The notes: generated from the sequence alone by a model not told the origin. A stretch of DNA of 6,554 nt from Akkermansiaceae bacterium (GCA_028293225.1 JAQGPE010000213.1:1-6554), one strand, 5' to 3'. Positions 1-6,403 are shown, numbered from the stretch's first letter. A program made the numbers and translations.

Positions 1-1
1 G

Positions 2-337
2 CAATTCTACAATGGCTCGGATCCGGGCTCCACCTGGGGAGATCATCCCGGAGGCGTGATCTCCGGCTTCGAACTGCCGCGGGGCTATGTCATTGAATAC
101 AACACGGCGCCCGCGACCGTGGTGACCTCGCCGCCGCGCCTGGAGATCGAGAAGAGCGGTCCGCAGGAGGTGACCCTCTCCTGGCCGGCGGATCTCACCG
201 GTTGGACTCTTGAGTATTCCGATGTCCTCATCTCGGACTGGACGGCTTTACTCACCGCGCCGGTCATCAGCGACGGCAAGTTCAAGGTGCCGGATTCGAT
301 CGTCGTGCCGAAGCGCTTCTATCGCCTCACGAAGTAG
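2..337 (+). CDS. C-terminal part of a secreted protein, possible C-type-lectin-like domain (5' end outside window)
   Basis: The frame is open from the window edge and gives 111 residues ending in a TAG stop, so the start lies upstream. Residues 12-14 (W-G-D) followed by residues 28-34 (GYVIEYN) resemble the end of a C-type lectin domain, where a W-N-D motif precedes a last strand of the form 'GYIVEY'. After a Pro/Thr linker (about residues 35-46), residues 47-111 form a small beta-rich module: 'VTLSWPA', then 'WTLEYSD', 'DWTAL', and a final 'FYRLTK'. This module type is common at the C-terminus of secreted verrucomicrobial proteins. Such lectin-like proteins usually act outside the cytoplasm, binding carbohydrate or protein, but the ligand here is unknown. 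The gene converges on the minus-strand gene ending at 426. The coding assignment is firm; the lectin call is moderate because only the domain tail is visible. Confidence 0.7.
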   Translation, partial: QFYNGSDPGSTWGDHPGGVISGFELPRGYVIEYNTAPATVVTSPPRLEIEKSGPQEVTLSWPADLTGWTLEYSDVLISDWTALLTAPVISDGKFKVPDSIVVPKRFYRLTK

Positions 338-344
338 AAAGCCC

Positions 345-415
345 CACCGGAAAAATGCCGGGACCCGGTGCTGGGAAGCGAAGAACCGCAAAGCTCTCTT
401 TCCGGGCCTTCCCGG
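345..415. terminator. weak hairpins between convergent genes, possible bidirectional terminator
   Basis: The 88-bp gap between two converging genes has two short inverted repeats. CACCGG (345-350) pairs with CCGGTG (365-370) across a 14-base loop. CCGGG (402-406) pairs with CCCGG (411-415) across the tetraloop CCTT. Neither has a clear T-tract on either strand. The convergent position suggests transcription ends here, but the structures alone are weak evidence. Confidence 0.25.
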
Positions 416-425
416 CTCCCCGCTC

Positions 426-869
426 TCACTTCTTCCGCTTCAGCACCAGCTTGAACGCCACCACCCCCGGCGTCTCAAGCTGCAGCGTATCGCTGTCGAT
501 GAACTGATAGGGCAGGCTCACCGGCTTGACCCCCGCGCCGAATCCGCTCCCGGACACCGTGGTCATTTCCAACACCGGCGGCTTGGCTGAGGAGTTGACC
601 TTGTAGGTCCCCGTCGATTCTCCGGAAGAGGCCAGGATGCCCCCGCCGCCCACCTGCGTCGTGGCGGTGTAAACGCCGCCGCTCTTGAAATTGAGGGTCA
701 TGTTCACCGGCAGGGCGCCGCCGGTCACGATCCACTCCCCCTGCAGCTTGCGCGCCGGCGAGTTCCACCAGAACCAGCCACCCCCGGCGACCGCGGCCAG
801 GATGATCAGCATCAGCAGGCAGCCGATCGCCTTGCCGGATTCGCCCATGGATTTCTTCGCGGTCAACAT
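426..869 (-). CDS. membrane-anchored small protein with lipocalin-like outer domain
   Basis: A 147-residue protein. Residues about 13-35 form one strong hydrophobic segment (starting KAIGCLLMLIILAAV and ending GGGWFWW) after a short charged N-terminus. This suggests a single membrane anchor or an uncleaved signal, with the remainder outside the cytoplasm. From residue 42 ('LQGEWIVTGG') the chain alternates short beta strands and glycines: 'MTLNFKSGGVYTATTQ', 'GTYKV', 'YQFIDSDTLQLE', and a final 'FKLVLKRKK'. This pattern resembles lipocalin-like or DUF1579-type small barrels seen in Verrucomicrobiota and Planctomycetes, with the usual 'GxW' opening. The function is unknown. The start at 869 was chosen because the longer frame from 977 adds 36 low-complexity residues with no hydrophobic logic. 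A second in-frame ATG at 848 is possible. A GTAGCC hexamer sits 8 bases before 869, like the one before the helicase gene. An 'AIGC' resembles a lipobox but lies at the start of the hydrophobic run, so a lipoprotein is unlikely. Confidence 0.75.
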   Translation of the reverse strand: MLTAKKSMGESGKAIGCLLMLIILAAVAGGGWFWWNSPARKLQGEWIVTGGALPVNMTLNFKSGGVYTATTQVGGGGILASSGESTGTYKVNSSAKPPVLEMTTVSGSGFGAGVKPVSLPYQFIDSDTLQLETPGVVAFKLVLKRKK

Positions 870-877
870 GGCAAAGA

Positions 878-883
878 GGCTAC
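878..883 (-). promoter_or_regulatory. GTAGCC element upstream of the membrane-protein start
   Basis: Read on the minus strand, GTAGCC lies 8 bases before the ATG at 869. The same hexamer lies 7 bases before the helicase ATG. It is not complementary to the usual 16S tail (CCTCC), so it is not a Shine-Dalgarno. It could be the end of a promoter giving a very short leader, or coincidence. A GGAGGGG on this strand lies about 21 bases before the ATG, too far for normal ribosome binding. Confidence 0.25.
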
Positions 884-1122
884 GCCGCACTCCCCTCCGG
901 GCAATCACGAAGTGATCCGGCGCCGATCCACTCCAGCAGGGCCCCTGGGCCTCCCCCTCCCCTTGCGCCCCCCACAATCGACCTCCACAGCCCCAGCCCG
1001 CAATCTCCCCGCGAATGAACCAGCCGTCTCCATCTCCTCAGCCCATCTCAGGCACCATCCGCACCTCACCCAACAGCCAAAAACAAAAACACCCTGTAAA
1101 ACCTCACCCACCTCCGATCCAA

Positions 1123-1149
1123 AAATCTGCGCCCTCTGCGAAATCTGCG
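1123..1149 (+). repeat. 9-bp tandem array, three units of NNNTCTGCG
   Basis: TCTGCG occurs at 1126-1131, 1135-1140 and 1144-1149, an exact 9-base period. The units are AAA-TCTGCG, CCC-TCTGCG and AAA-TCTGCG, and the array ends in GTTT. From general familiarity, similar period-9 'CTCTGCG' strings occur between genes in many environmental bacteria. Their role is not known to me. Confidence 0.8.
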
Positions 1150-1210
1150 GTTTCCGCACGAACCACCTTCAACCGCCCTCTTAACCAATCTCACCCATTC
1201 CCCCTTCAAA

Positions 1211-1241
1211 AATCCGTAAATCCGACAATCCGTGCAATCCG
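1211..1241 (+). repeat. 8-9-bp tandem array, four AATCCG units
   Basis: AATCCG occurs at 1211-1216, 1219-1224, 1227-1232 and 1236-1241, with spacings of 8, 8 and 9 bases. The third unit reads AATCCGTG, the form typical of 'AATCCGTG' intergenic repeats in other bacteria. The core differs from the TCTGCG array mainly by transitions (TCTGCG versus TCCGTG), so the two arrays may be relatives. Confidence 0.75.
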
Positions 1242-1311
1242 GGCCCCCTTGCCCGAATCACCCCAGCAGCCCGAACCCTGCCAAACCTCACCCACCCGCC
1301 GCCCGTGCCAT

Positions 1312-1344
1312 TTGCATCCCGCCCGCCTCTGCGACACAGTAGCC
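1312..1344 (+). promoter_or_regulatory. possible promoter of the helicase-pdeM operon, with GTAGCC element
   Basis: TTGCAT (1312-1317) is separated by 17 bases from CACAGT (1335-1340), which shares only three bases with TATAAT. GTAGCC (1339-1344) ends 7 bases before the ATG at 1352. If CACAGT is the -10 box, the transcript would begin about 4 bases before the start codon, that is, nearly leaderless. This would fit the lack of a Shine-Dalgarno. The -10 match is poor. Confidence 0.3.
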
Positions 1345-1351
1345 ACGACTC

Positions 1352-3814
1352 ATGCCGGCCGATCCCCTCAAACCCTTCTTCGCCGCCCGCGGCTGGAAGC
1401 CGGCCGCCTTCCAGAAACAAACCTGGAAAGCCTATCGCGAGGGAAAATCCGGCCTGCTCCACGCCCCCACCGGCCACGGCAAGACCCTCGCCGTCTGGCT
1501 CGGCCCCGTCGCCGAGGCCCTCTCGAAAAAGCAATTGCCGGACTCCTGCGCCGTCCTCTGGCTGACCCCCCTGCGCGCCCTCGCTCAGGACACCCTCCGC
1601 GCCCTCCGCGAGCCTCTGGAAATGCTGGCGCCCACGCTGAAGGTCGAAGCCCGCACCGGCGACACCCCCGCGGCCCTGCGCGCCCGCCTGCGCAAAAAAC
1701 TGCCCTTCGCCCTGGTCACCACCCCGGAGAGCCTGTCGCTGATGCTCACCCACCCCGACACCCGCGAAAAGCTCTCCGCCCTCCGCGCGGTCGTCGTCGA
1801 CGAATGGCACGAACTCCTCGGCTCGAAGCGCGGCGTCCAGACCGAGCTCTGCCTGGCCCGCCTGCGCACCTGGTTTCCCGACCTGCGCCTCTGGGGCCTC
1901 TCCGCCACCCTCGGGAATCTCGACCAGGCCCGCGAAGTCCTGTTAGGCCCGGATACGGCAGCCTCCCGCAATGCCGTCACCATCTCCGCCGACCTGAAAA
2001 AATCGATCGTCATCGACACGATCATCCCGCACGAAATCGACCGCTTCCCCTGGTCCGGCCACATCGGCACCCGCCTCGCCGGCCAGGTCTGGCAGGAAAT
2101 CGACACGGCCCGCACCACCCTCATTTTCACCAACACCCGCTCCCAGACCGAGATCTGGTTCCAGGCCCTGGCGGAGCTGCGGCCGGACTGGCGCGACCGC
2201 CTGGCCGTGCACCACGGCTCGCTCGACCGCGACGAACGCGAACGCGTCGAAGCCGGCCTGCGCGATGGCTCGCTGCGCTGCGTGGTCTGCACCTCGTCGC
2301 TCGACCTCGGCGTCGACTTCTCCCCGGTCGATCAGGTCCTGCAGGTCGGCTCGCCGAAGGGCATCGCCCGCCTGCTCCAGCGCGCCGGCCGCTCCGGCCA
2401 CCAGCCGGGCAAGACCTCCCGGGTGCTCGGCGTCCCCACCCACGCCATGGAACTGGTCGAGTTCGCCGCCGTCCGCGACGCCGCCCTGGCCCGCCATCTG
2501 GAGGCCCGCCTCCCCCTGCAAAAGCCCCTCGACGTGCTGGTCCAGCACCTGGTCACCTGCGCCATCGGCGAGCCTTTCGAACCGGAGGAAATGCTCCAGG
2601 AAATCCGCTCCAGCTACTCCTTCCGCGACCTCACCGCTGAAGAGTGGCACTGGTGCCTCGGCTTCATTTCCACCGGCGGCCAGGCCCTCGCCGCCTATCC
2701 GCGCTACCGCAAGGCCCACCTGGAAAACGGCCGCTACACCGTCACGGACAAGGGCCTGATCCAGCAGCACCGCATGTCCATCGGCACCATCTCCGGCGAG
2801 CACAACGTCTCCCTGCGCTTCGCCAATGGCCACACCCTCGGCACCGTCGAGGAAAGCTTCATCAGCCGCATCAGGCCCGGCGGCAATCTGGTCTTCGCCG
2901 GCCGCCACCTGGAACTGGTCCGCCTGCACCTGCGCGTCGCCACGGTGAAGCCAGCGACGAAGAACAACAAGGGCCAGGTCGCCATCTGGGGCGGCAGCAA
3001 GATGCCTCTCTCCACCGAGCTCGCCCACGCCATGGCCGCCCGCCTGCGCGGCGAGGGCAAGCCCGCTCCGGAGATGACCGCCGTCGAGCCGATCCTGGAA
3101 ATCCAGCGCCGCTGGTCCGCCCTGCCCGATGACCGCACGCTGCTGGTGGAACACGCCCGCTCCCGGGAAGGCGAGCACCTCTTCATCTACCCCATGGCCG
3201 GCCGCCTGGTGCACGAGGGCCTCGGCGCCCTGATGGCCTACCGCCTGCAGCTCCCCGACAGCGTCATCGTCACCCAGAACGACTACGGCTTCTCCCTCAC
3301 CGCCCGCCGCGGCCTCCACCTCGACGAGCCCATCCTGCGCCGCCTGCTGACCCCGGAAAACCTGCTCGACGACCTCATCGCCTGCCTCAACACCGCCGAG
3401 CTCGCCCGCCGCCAGTTCCGCGAGGTCGCCCGCGTTTCCGGACTCATCCTCCAGGCCCTCCCCGGCGGCCGCAACACCCGCGGCTTCCGCGAAGTCCAGT
3501 CCAGCTCGCGCCTGCTCTTCGAGGTGCTGGAGCGCTACGATCCCGGCAACCTCCTCCTTCAACAGTCCCAACGGGAAATCCTCGAGAAGCAGCTGGAGTA
3601 CGGCCGCCTGAAGTCCTCGCTCGACGACATCGGGCAGCGCCCCTTTCACCTCATGGAAATCGAACATCTCAGCCCCATGGCCTTCCCCTTGTGGGCCGAC
3701 CGCCTGTCCGCCACCATGAATGCCTCCGACGCCGCCACCCGCCTGGAAAGCAAGCTCGAGGAACTGACCCGTGCCGCCGCGACCGAATCACCTCCCCGTC
3801 ATTCATCCCGATGA
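1352..3814 (+). CDS. Lhr-Core type ligase-associated DEXH-box DNA helicase
   Basis: An 820-residue ATP-dependent helicase of superfamily 2, of the Lhr-Core group found beside an ATP-dependent DNA ligase in many bacteria. Characterised relatives are 3'-to-5' translocases that unwind duplexes and RNA:DNA hybrids in cytoplasmic DNA repair. Visible motifs, in order: Walker A APTGHGKT (38-45), motif Ia 'LTPLRALAQD' (71-80), 'TTPES' (123-127), Walker B DEWH (150-153) within 'DEWHELLGSKRGVQTEL', SAT (184-186), motif IV 'LIFTNTRSQTE' (257-267), motif V 'TSSLDLGVDF' (314-323) and motif VI QRAGRSGH (343-350). Residues about 380-820 match the expected winged-helix and Lhr beta-barrel/C-terminal region in length. 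The start at 1352 places the Walker A at the usual distance. No Shine-Dalgarno is seen. The stop overlaps the pdeM start, so the two are translationally coupled. The histidine in GHGKT is unusual (S or T is commoner). Nearly all codons end in C or G. Confidence 0.95.
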   Translation: MPADPLKPFFAARGWKPAAFQKQTWKAYREGKSGLLHAPTGHGKTLAVWLGPVAEALSKKQLPDSCAVLWLTPLRALAQDTLRALREPLEMLAPTLKVEARTGDTPAALRARLRKKLPFALVTTPESLSLMLTHPDTREKLSALRAVVVDEWHELLGSKRGVQTELCLARLRTWFPDLRLWGLSATLGNLDQAREVLLGPDTAASRNAVTISADLKKSIVIDTIIPHEIDRFPWSGHIGTRLAGQVWQEIDTARTTLIFTNTRSQTEIWFQALAELRPDWRDRLAVHHGSLDRDERERVEAGLRDGSLRCVVCTSSLDLGVDFSPVDQVLQVGSPKGIARLLQRAGRSGHQPGKTSRVLGVPTHAMELVEFAAVRDAALARHLEARLPLQKPLDVLVQHLVTCAIGEPFEPEEMLQEIRSSYSFRDLTAEEWHWCLGFISTGGQALAAYPRYRKAHLENGRYTVTDKGLIQQHRMSIGTISGEHNVSLRFANGHTLGTVEESFISRIRPGGNLVFAGRHLELVRLHLRVATVKPATKNNKGQVAIWGGSKMPLSTELAHAMAARLRGEGKPAPEMTAVEPILEIQRRWSALPDDRTLLVEHARSREGEHLFIYPMAGRLVHEGLGALMAYRLQLPDSVIVTQNDYGFSLTARRGLHLDEPILRRLLTPENLLDDLIACLNTAELARRQFREVARVSGLILQALPGGRNTRGFREVQSSSRLLFEVLERYDPGNLLLQQSQREILEKQLEYGRLKSSLDDIGQRPFHLMEIEHLSPMAFPLWADRLSATMNASDAATRLESKLEELTRAAATESPPRHSSR

Positions 3815-4461
3815 ACCTCGAAATCGCCGGACGCCCCATCACCCTCCTGCCTGAAAAGGCCATTCTGTTAGAGGATGGCACCCTCGTCGTCGCCGATCTC
3901 CACCTCGGCAAGGCGACCGCCTTTCAGGCCCGCGGCCTGGCCATCCCGGAGGGCGACAGCGCCGCCGACCTGCAGCGCCTCGCCCACCTCGCCGCCGCCT
4001 GCGGAGCCACCCGCATCCTCGTCAACGGCGACCTCTTCCACTCCCCCGCCGGCCTCACCCCGGCCATCGAGAATCTCCTCACCAACTGGCTGGAGGACCT
4101 CCCCATCCCCGTTCAGCTCGTCCTCGGCAATCACGACTCGAAGCTCCCCCGCATTCCCCACGGCCTCCACCCCACGGGCATGGTCGAGTGCTGCGGCATT
4201 CGCATCGTCCACGATCCTGCGGAAGCTTCCCACGAGATCCCTAGTATCACCGCCCACTGGCACCCCTTCGCCCGCATCACCGACGGCAAGCGCACCGCCC
4301 TGCGCCTGCCCTGCTTCCTCCTCCGCCACGGGCTGAATCTCGTCCTCCCCGCCTTCGGCACCTTCACCGGCGGCCAGATCCTCGCCGTCGAAGAGGACGA
4401 CCGCTACTTCGTCGCCCCCGCCGGCAAGATCATCGAAGTCCCCCTCGACCTCATCCGCTGA
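3811..4461 (+). CDS. pdeM: PdeM, ligase-associated metallophosphoesterase-type DNA endonuclease
   Basis: A 216-residue calcineurin-like phosphoesterase. Known relatives are Mn-dependent DNA endonucleases or phosphodiesterases in the ligase-helicase-exonuclease repair cluster. Metal and catalytic motifs: D29-x-H31 in 'VVADLHLGKA', G73-D74 in 'VNGDLFHS', G106-N-H-D109 in 'LVLGNHD', H134 in 'IVHDP', and H149-W-H151-P in 'ITAHWHP'. The family hallmark 'LPCFLL...LVLPAFGTFTGG' (166-188) confirms PdeM rather than a general phosphatase. The last metal motif has alanine (148) where most relatives have glycine (GHxH); both histidines are kept, so activity is likely retained. The start ATG at 3811 overlaps the helicase stop as ATGA. 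The longer frame from 3691 reads through helicase DNA and adds 40 implausible residues. No Shine-Dalgarno is present, so translation probably depends on coupling. A short hairpin follows the stop. Confidence 0.95.
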   Translation: MNLEIAGRPITLLPEKAILLEDGTLVVADLHLGKATAFQARGLAIPEGDSAADLQRLAHLAAACGATRILVNGDLFHSPAGLTPAIENLLTNWLEDLPIPVQLVLGNHDSKLPRIPHGLHPTGMVECCGIRIVHDPAEASHEIPSITAHWHPFARITDGKRTALRLPCFLLRHGLNLVLPAFGTFTGGQILAVEEDDRYFVAPAGKIIEVPLDLIR

Positions 4462-4491
4462 GACATCATCGGATTTCGCGCATCTCTGGTC

Positions 4492-4517
4492 CCGGAGGAA
4501 GTCCGGCCCGGCATTTT
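4492..4517 (+). terminator. weak hairpin after pdeM
   Basis: CCGGA (4492-4496) pairs with TCCGG (4502-4506) across a 5-base loop, followed 7 bases later by TTTT (4514-4517). It lies 31 bases after the pdeM stop and before the next gene's promoter, the right place for an operon end. The stem is short and the T-run is displaced. Confidence 0.3.
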
Positions 4518-4554
4518 GATTCATACAACCGTTGGTCATTCCCGTTCCTGGAAA

Positions 4555-4584
4555 TTCACAAAATACCCTTGTATGATTTACAAT
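4555..4584 (+). promoter_or_regulatory. sigma-70-like promoter of the GloVer-repeat gene
   Basis: TTCACA (4555-4560) and TACAAT (4579-4584) each match the consensus at five of six bases, with an 18-base spacer. An overlapping alternative is TGGAAA (4549-4554), 17 bases, TATGAT (4572-4577). The region is AT-rich compared with its surroundings. Either choice places the transcript start at or after 4584, which excludes the ATG at 4583 and favours the ATG at 4604 as the translation start. Confidence 0.55.
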
Positions 4585-4603
4585 GTATTCTCATGGTTAC
4601 GAC

Positions 4604-6403
4604 ATGATTCAAACTTCATCCCTCCTCCGGTGCGGGCTATTAACCGCCTGTCTGACCGCTGTCTCCGCCGCTCAGCCCGCGGTCGAAATCCTTAACTCCT
4701 TCCCTCGCCGCCAGGTGCTTGATCTATCGGTGATCGGCCGGGATGGATGCCTCTACGGTTCAACGCCCGCGACCTCGGGTCTTCAGGGAGGCGCCGTCGT
4801 CCGGGCTGCTCCGGATTCGCCTGCCCAGTTCCTCCATCGCTTCCCTCCGTCCGCCGCCGCCGCCCGGAGGAATACGGGTGGCGCGCGTCCGGAGGGAAAG
4901 CCCGTCATGGGCACCGATGGCTTCATCCACGGCCTCACCTCGGCAGGCGGAGCCTTCGGTCAGGGCGCCCTCTACCGGGTCCGGCCGGACGGAAAGGAAT
5001 ACGCCGCCATCGATCTGGACGGCAGCATGCTGCCCGCGGGCAGCTACGACTCCCGGCTGGTGACGGACGACTCGCTCCTGATCGAAGGCATCACCGGCTT
5101 CTTCTACTTCACCACCGACAATGGCTCCCTGGTGAATGTTGGAGATGACGGCCGCCTCGTCCTGGCCCGGAGCTGGAACAACATCGTGGCGGTTCTCCCG
5201 GTTCCAACCGCCGAATTCGAGACTACTTCCATCCGGGATAGCCGTGATGTGCTCATGGTCACCAGTGACGGCAGCGGCATCCGGGTTCGCGTCAAGGGCG
5301 GAGATATTATCAGCCGCTGGGTCTCTATTCCCGGTCTGCGCTACACTCCCCTCCAAGCCGTCAAAGGTGGAATCATCGCCTTCGTGGCCGATACAGCAAC
5401 GGAGGGGATCGCCGGCCATTTCATCAGGATCAAACTGCTCACCGGTGGCGTCCCTTCCTTCGACAAACTGGGTAGCATCACCAGCTCCCAGATGCCGGAC
5501 GGAGACATCGCCTCACGGTTCGTAAACGCCCAGGATAACGGCACCGTCTACTTCACCGCCGGCCCGGCAGTCCCTGGCGGCGGCGGCAGCACCCTCCTCT
5601 CCCTATCACCGACAAGCCCAGCCCGGATCCTCGCCGGCTTCGAGGGCGGCACCCTGCGCGGTTGGACCTCGCGCACCACGCTTGAAGCCTTCGGCTCGAC
5701 GGAGAGCTCCCGCATCTACATTCCCCACGACGGCAGCAATCCGTGGTCGCCCACCTGGATGGATCCTTCCAAGGCAGCCTCCTACGATGTCGTCGCAGGA
5801 CCGCGCAACACCGGCTCGTGGTTCCGTATTCTCCCGGCCGGTGGCGAACTTTCCGGCTACCCGGTTGCCAACATCGATGTCGTGAAACCCAAGCGGGCCG
5901 GCCTGGTGAAGATTTCGCCGTTGGCCAATGACTTCGACACCTCGGGCCGCGCTCTGACATGGGATTTCCAGGCGACAAGCGGGCAGTTCGCCCGAAACGG
6001 TTCCGCCGTGGATTTCACTCCCGCTTTCACAGGGGCGGGCGGCAAAGCCATCTACACCGGCAGGGTGGACGGCGGTTACTTTCCCGCCATCGGAACGATC
6101 ATCATCGAAGGCAACCACTCGGGCGTCTACTCCGCCCCCGATGTCATCGTGAGAAACCGGCCCCTGACGATTTCAGTCAATGCCACCGGCCGTTTCACCA
6201 CCGTGGTCCCCGATGCCTCGGGCAGGCCTGTGCCAGTCTCCGGCACCCTCGGTAATCCCGTCGTGGCGCGGGTAAGCCCAACAGAAACGCTGCGCCTGTT
6301 TGTCACCGAAATCAACAACACCGACCCGCCGGTCCGCTATCTCTTTTTCAGAATTTCCCAGCCCGGCGCCGATGATCGCACCGGCTACGCGAAGTTGAAA
6401 TGA
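4604..6403 (+). CDS. secreted GloVer-repeat protein with C-terminal Ig/cadherin-like domain
   Basis: A 599-residue exported protein. Residues 1-22 or 23 look like a type I signal peptide (MIQTSSLLRCGLLTAC..., cleavage near VSA|AQ). The LTAC resembles a lipobox, but only six residues separate it from the arginine and the hydrophobic run continues past it, so a lipoprotein is less likely. Residues about 28-80 and 80-135 carry GloVer-type repeats: 'LYGST' (50-54), then 'TDGFIHGLTSAGGAFGQGALYRVRPDG' spanning 104-130, matching the family pattern 'LYGTTsxGGxxGxGTvFxxxpdG'. Further degenerate beta-propeller-like repeats follow to about residue 410. Residues about 432-503 ('ISPLANDFDTSGRALTW', 'VDFTPAFTG', 'YTGRVDGGYF') resemble a cadherin-like or Big_9 domain. 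A last beta module runs to 'GYAKLK'; no PEP-CTERM or other sorting signal is visible. The start at 4604 was chosen from the signal peptide and the promoter. Codon use is less extreme than in the helicase operon. Its role, probably cell-surface, is unknown. Confidence 0.85.
   Translation: MIQTSSLLRCGLLTACLTAVSAAQPAVEILNSFPRRQVLDLSVIGRDGCLYGSTPATSGLQGGAVVRAAPDSPAQFLHRFPPSAAAARRNTGGARPEGKPVMGTDGFIHGLTSAGGAFGQGALYRVRPDGKEYAAIDLDGSMLPAGSYDSRLVTDDSLLIEGITGFFYFTTDNGSLVNVGDDGRLVLARSWNNIVAVLPVPTAEFETTSIRDSRDVLMVTSDGSGIRVRVKGGDIISRWVSIPGLRYTPLQAVKGGIIAFVADTATEGIAGHFIRIKLLTGGVPSFDKLGSITSSQMPDGDIASRFVNAQDNGTVYFTAGPAVPGGGGSTLLSLSPTSPARILAGFEGGTLRGWTSRTTLEAFGSTESSRIYIPHDGSNPWSPTWMDPSKAASYDVVAGPRNTGSWFRILPAGGELSGYPVANIDVVKPKRAGLVKISPLANDFDTSGRALTWDFQATSGQFARNGSAVDFTPAFTGAGGKAIYTGRVDGGYFPAIGTIIIEGNHSGVYSAPDVIVRNRPLTISVNATGRFTTVVPDASGRPVPVSGTLGNPVVARVSPTETLRLFVTEINNTDPPVRYLFFRISQPGADDRTGYAKLK

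Larger units (their letters stand above)
1091..1296. repeat. 22-bp direct repeat pair bracketing a 206-bp segment
   Basis: Positions 1091-1112 and 1275-1296 share the pattern ACCCTG, two variable bases, AAACCTCACCCACC. The two copies match at 20 of 22 positions, lie in the same orientation, and are 184 bp apart. Two tandem arrays of other sequences lie between them. The pair could be arms of a small non-autonomous element, copies of a dispersed intergenic repeat, or binding sites. Confidence 0.65.
870..1351. other. divergent intergenic region, C-rich on the + strand, repeat-bearing
   Basis: 482 bp separate two divergently read genes. The + strand is strongly C-rich and G-poor, with A-rich patches around 1078-1092 and 1121-1125, unlike the balanced GC-rich coding DNA on both sides. 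It holds the tandem arrays and direct repeats listed separately, plus a small perfect palindrome ATCAC-GAA-GTGAT (904-916) that could be an operator. No convincing gene is present; the open frames here lack codon bias and plausible protein sequence. CCTCACCCA occurs at 1064-1072, 1102-1110 and 1286-1294, and with one mismatch at 1189-1197. Confidence 0.7.

Noticed and set aside
870..977. N-terminal extension of the minus-strand membrane protein to an ATG at 977
   Set aside because: The extra 36 residues are Gly/Arg-rich with no signal character, and they would push the membrane segment away from the N-terminus.
1091..1296. CRISPR array
   Set aside because: Units are only 8-9 bp with no 25-40-bp spacers between identical repeats, and no cas gene is nearby.
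1015..2640. 541-codon + strand frame overlapping the helicase
   Set aside because: It is a shifted-frame shadow of GC-rich coding DNA. The product is an Arg/Pro-rich low-complexity string with no domain, while the helicase frame has every motif.
1943..3667. 574-codon minus-strand frame antisense to the helicase
   Set aside because: The product is a Gly/Ala/Glu/Val/Asp-rich string, as expected from antisense reading of C-ending codons. No motif is visible.
3868..4539. 223-codon minus-strand frame antisense to pdeM
   Set aside because: It has the same antisense composition artefact and overlaps a well-identified gene completely.
4583..4603. ATG at 4583 as the start of the GloVer-repeat protein
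   Set aside because: It overlaps the likely -10 region and adds a short MYSHGYD leader before an otherwise good signal peptide.
4851..4865. CCG run and, at 5577-5588, a GGC run as microsatellites for phase variation
   Set aside because: They are only four to five in-frame triplets (Ala and Gly runs), so slippage would not shift the frame. They are best explained by composition.
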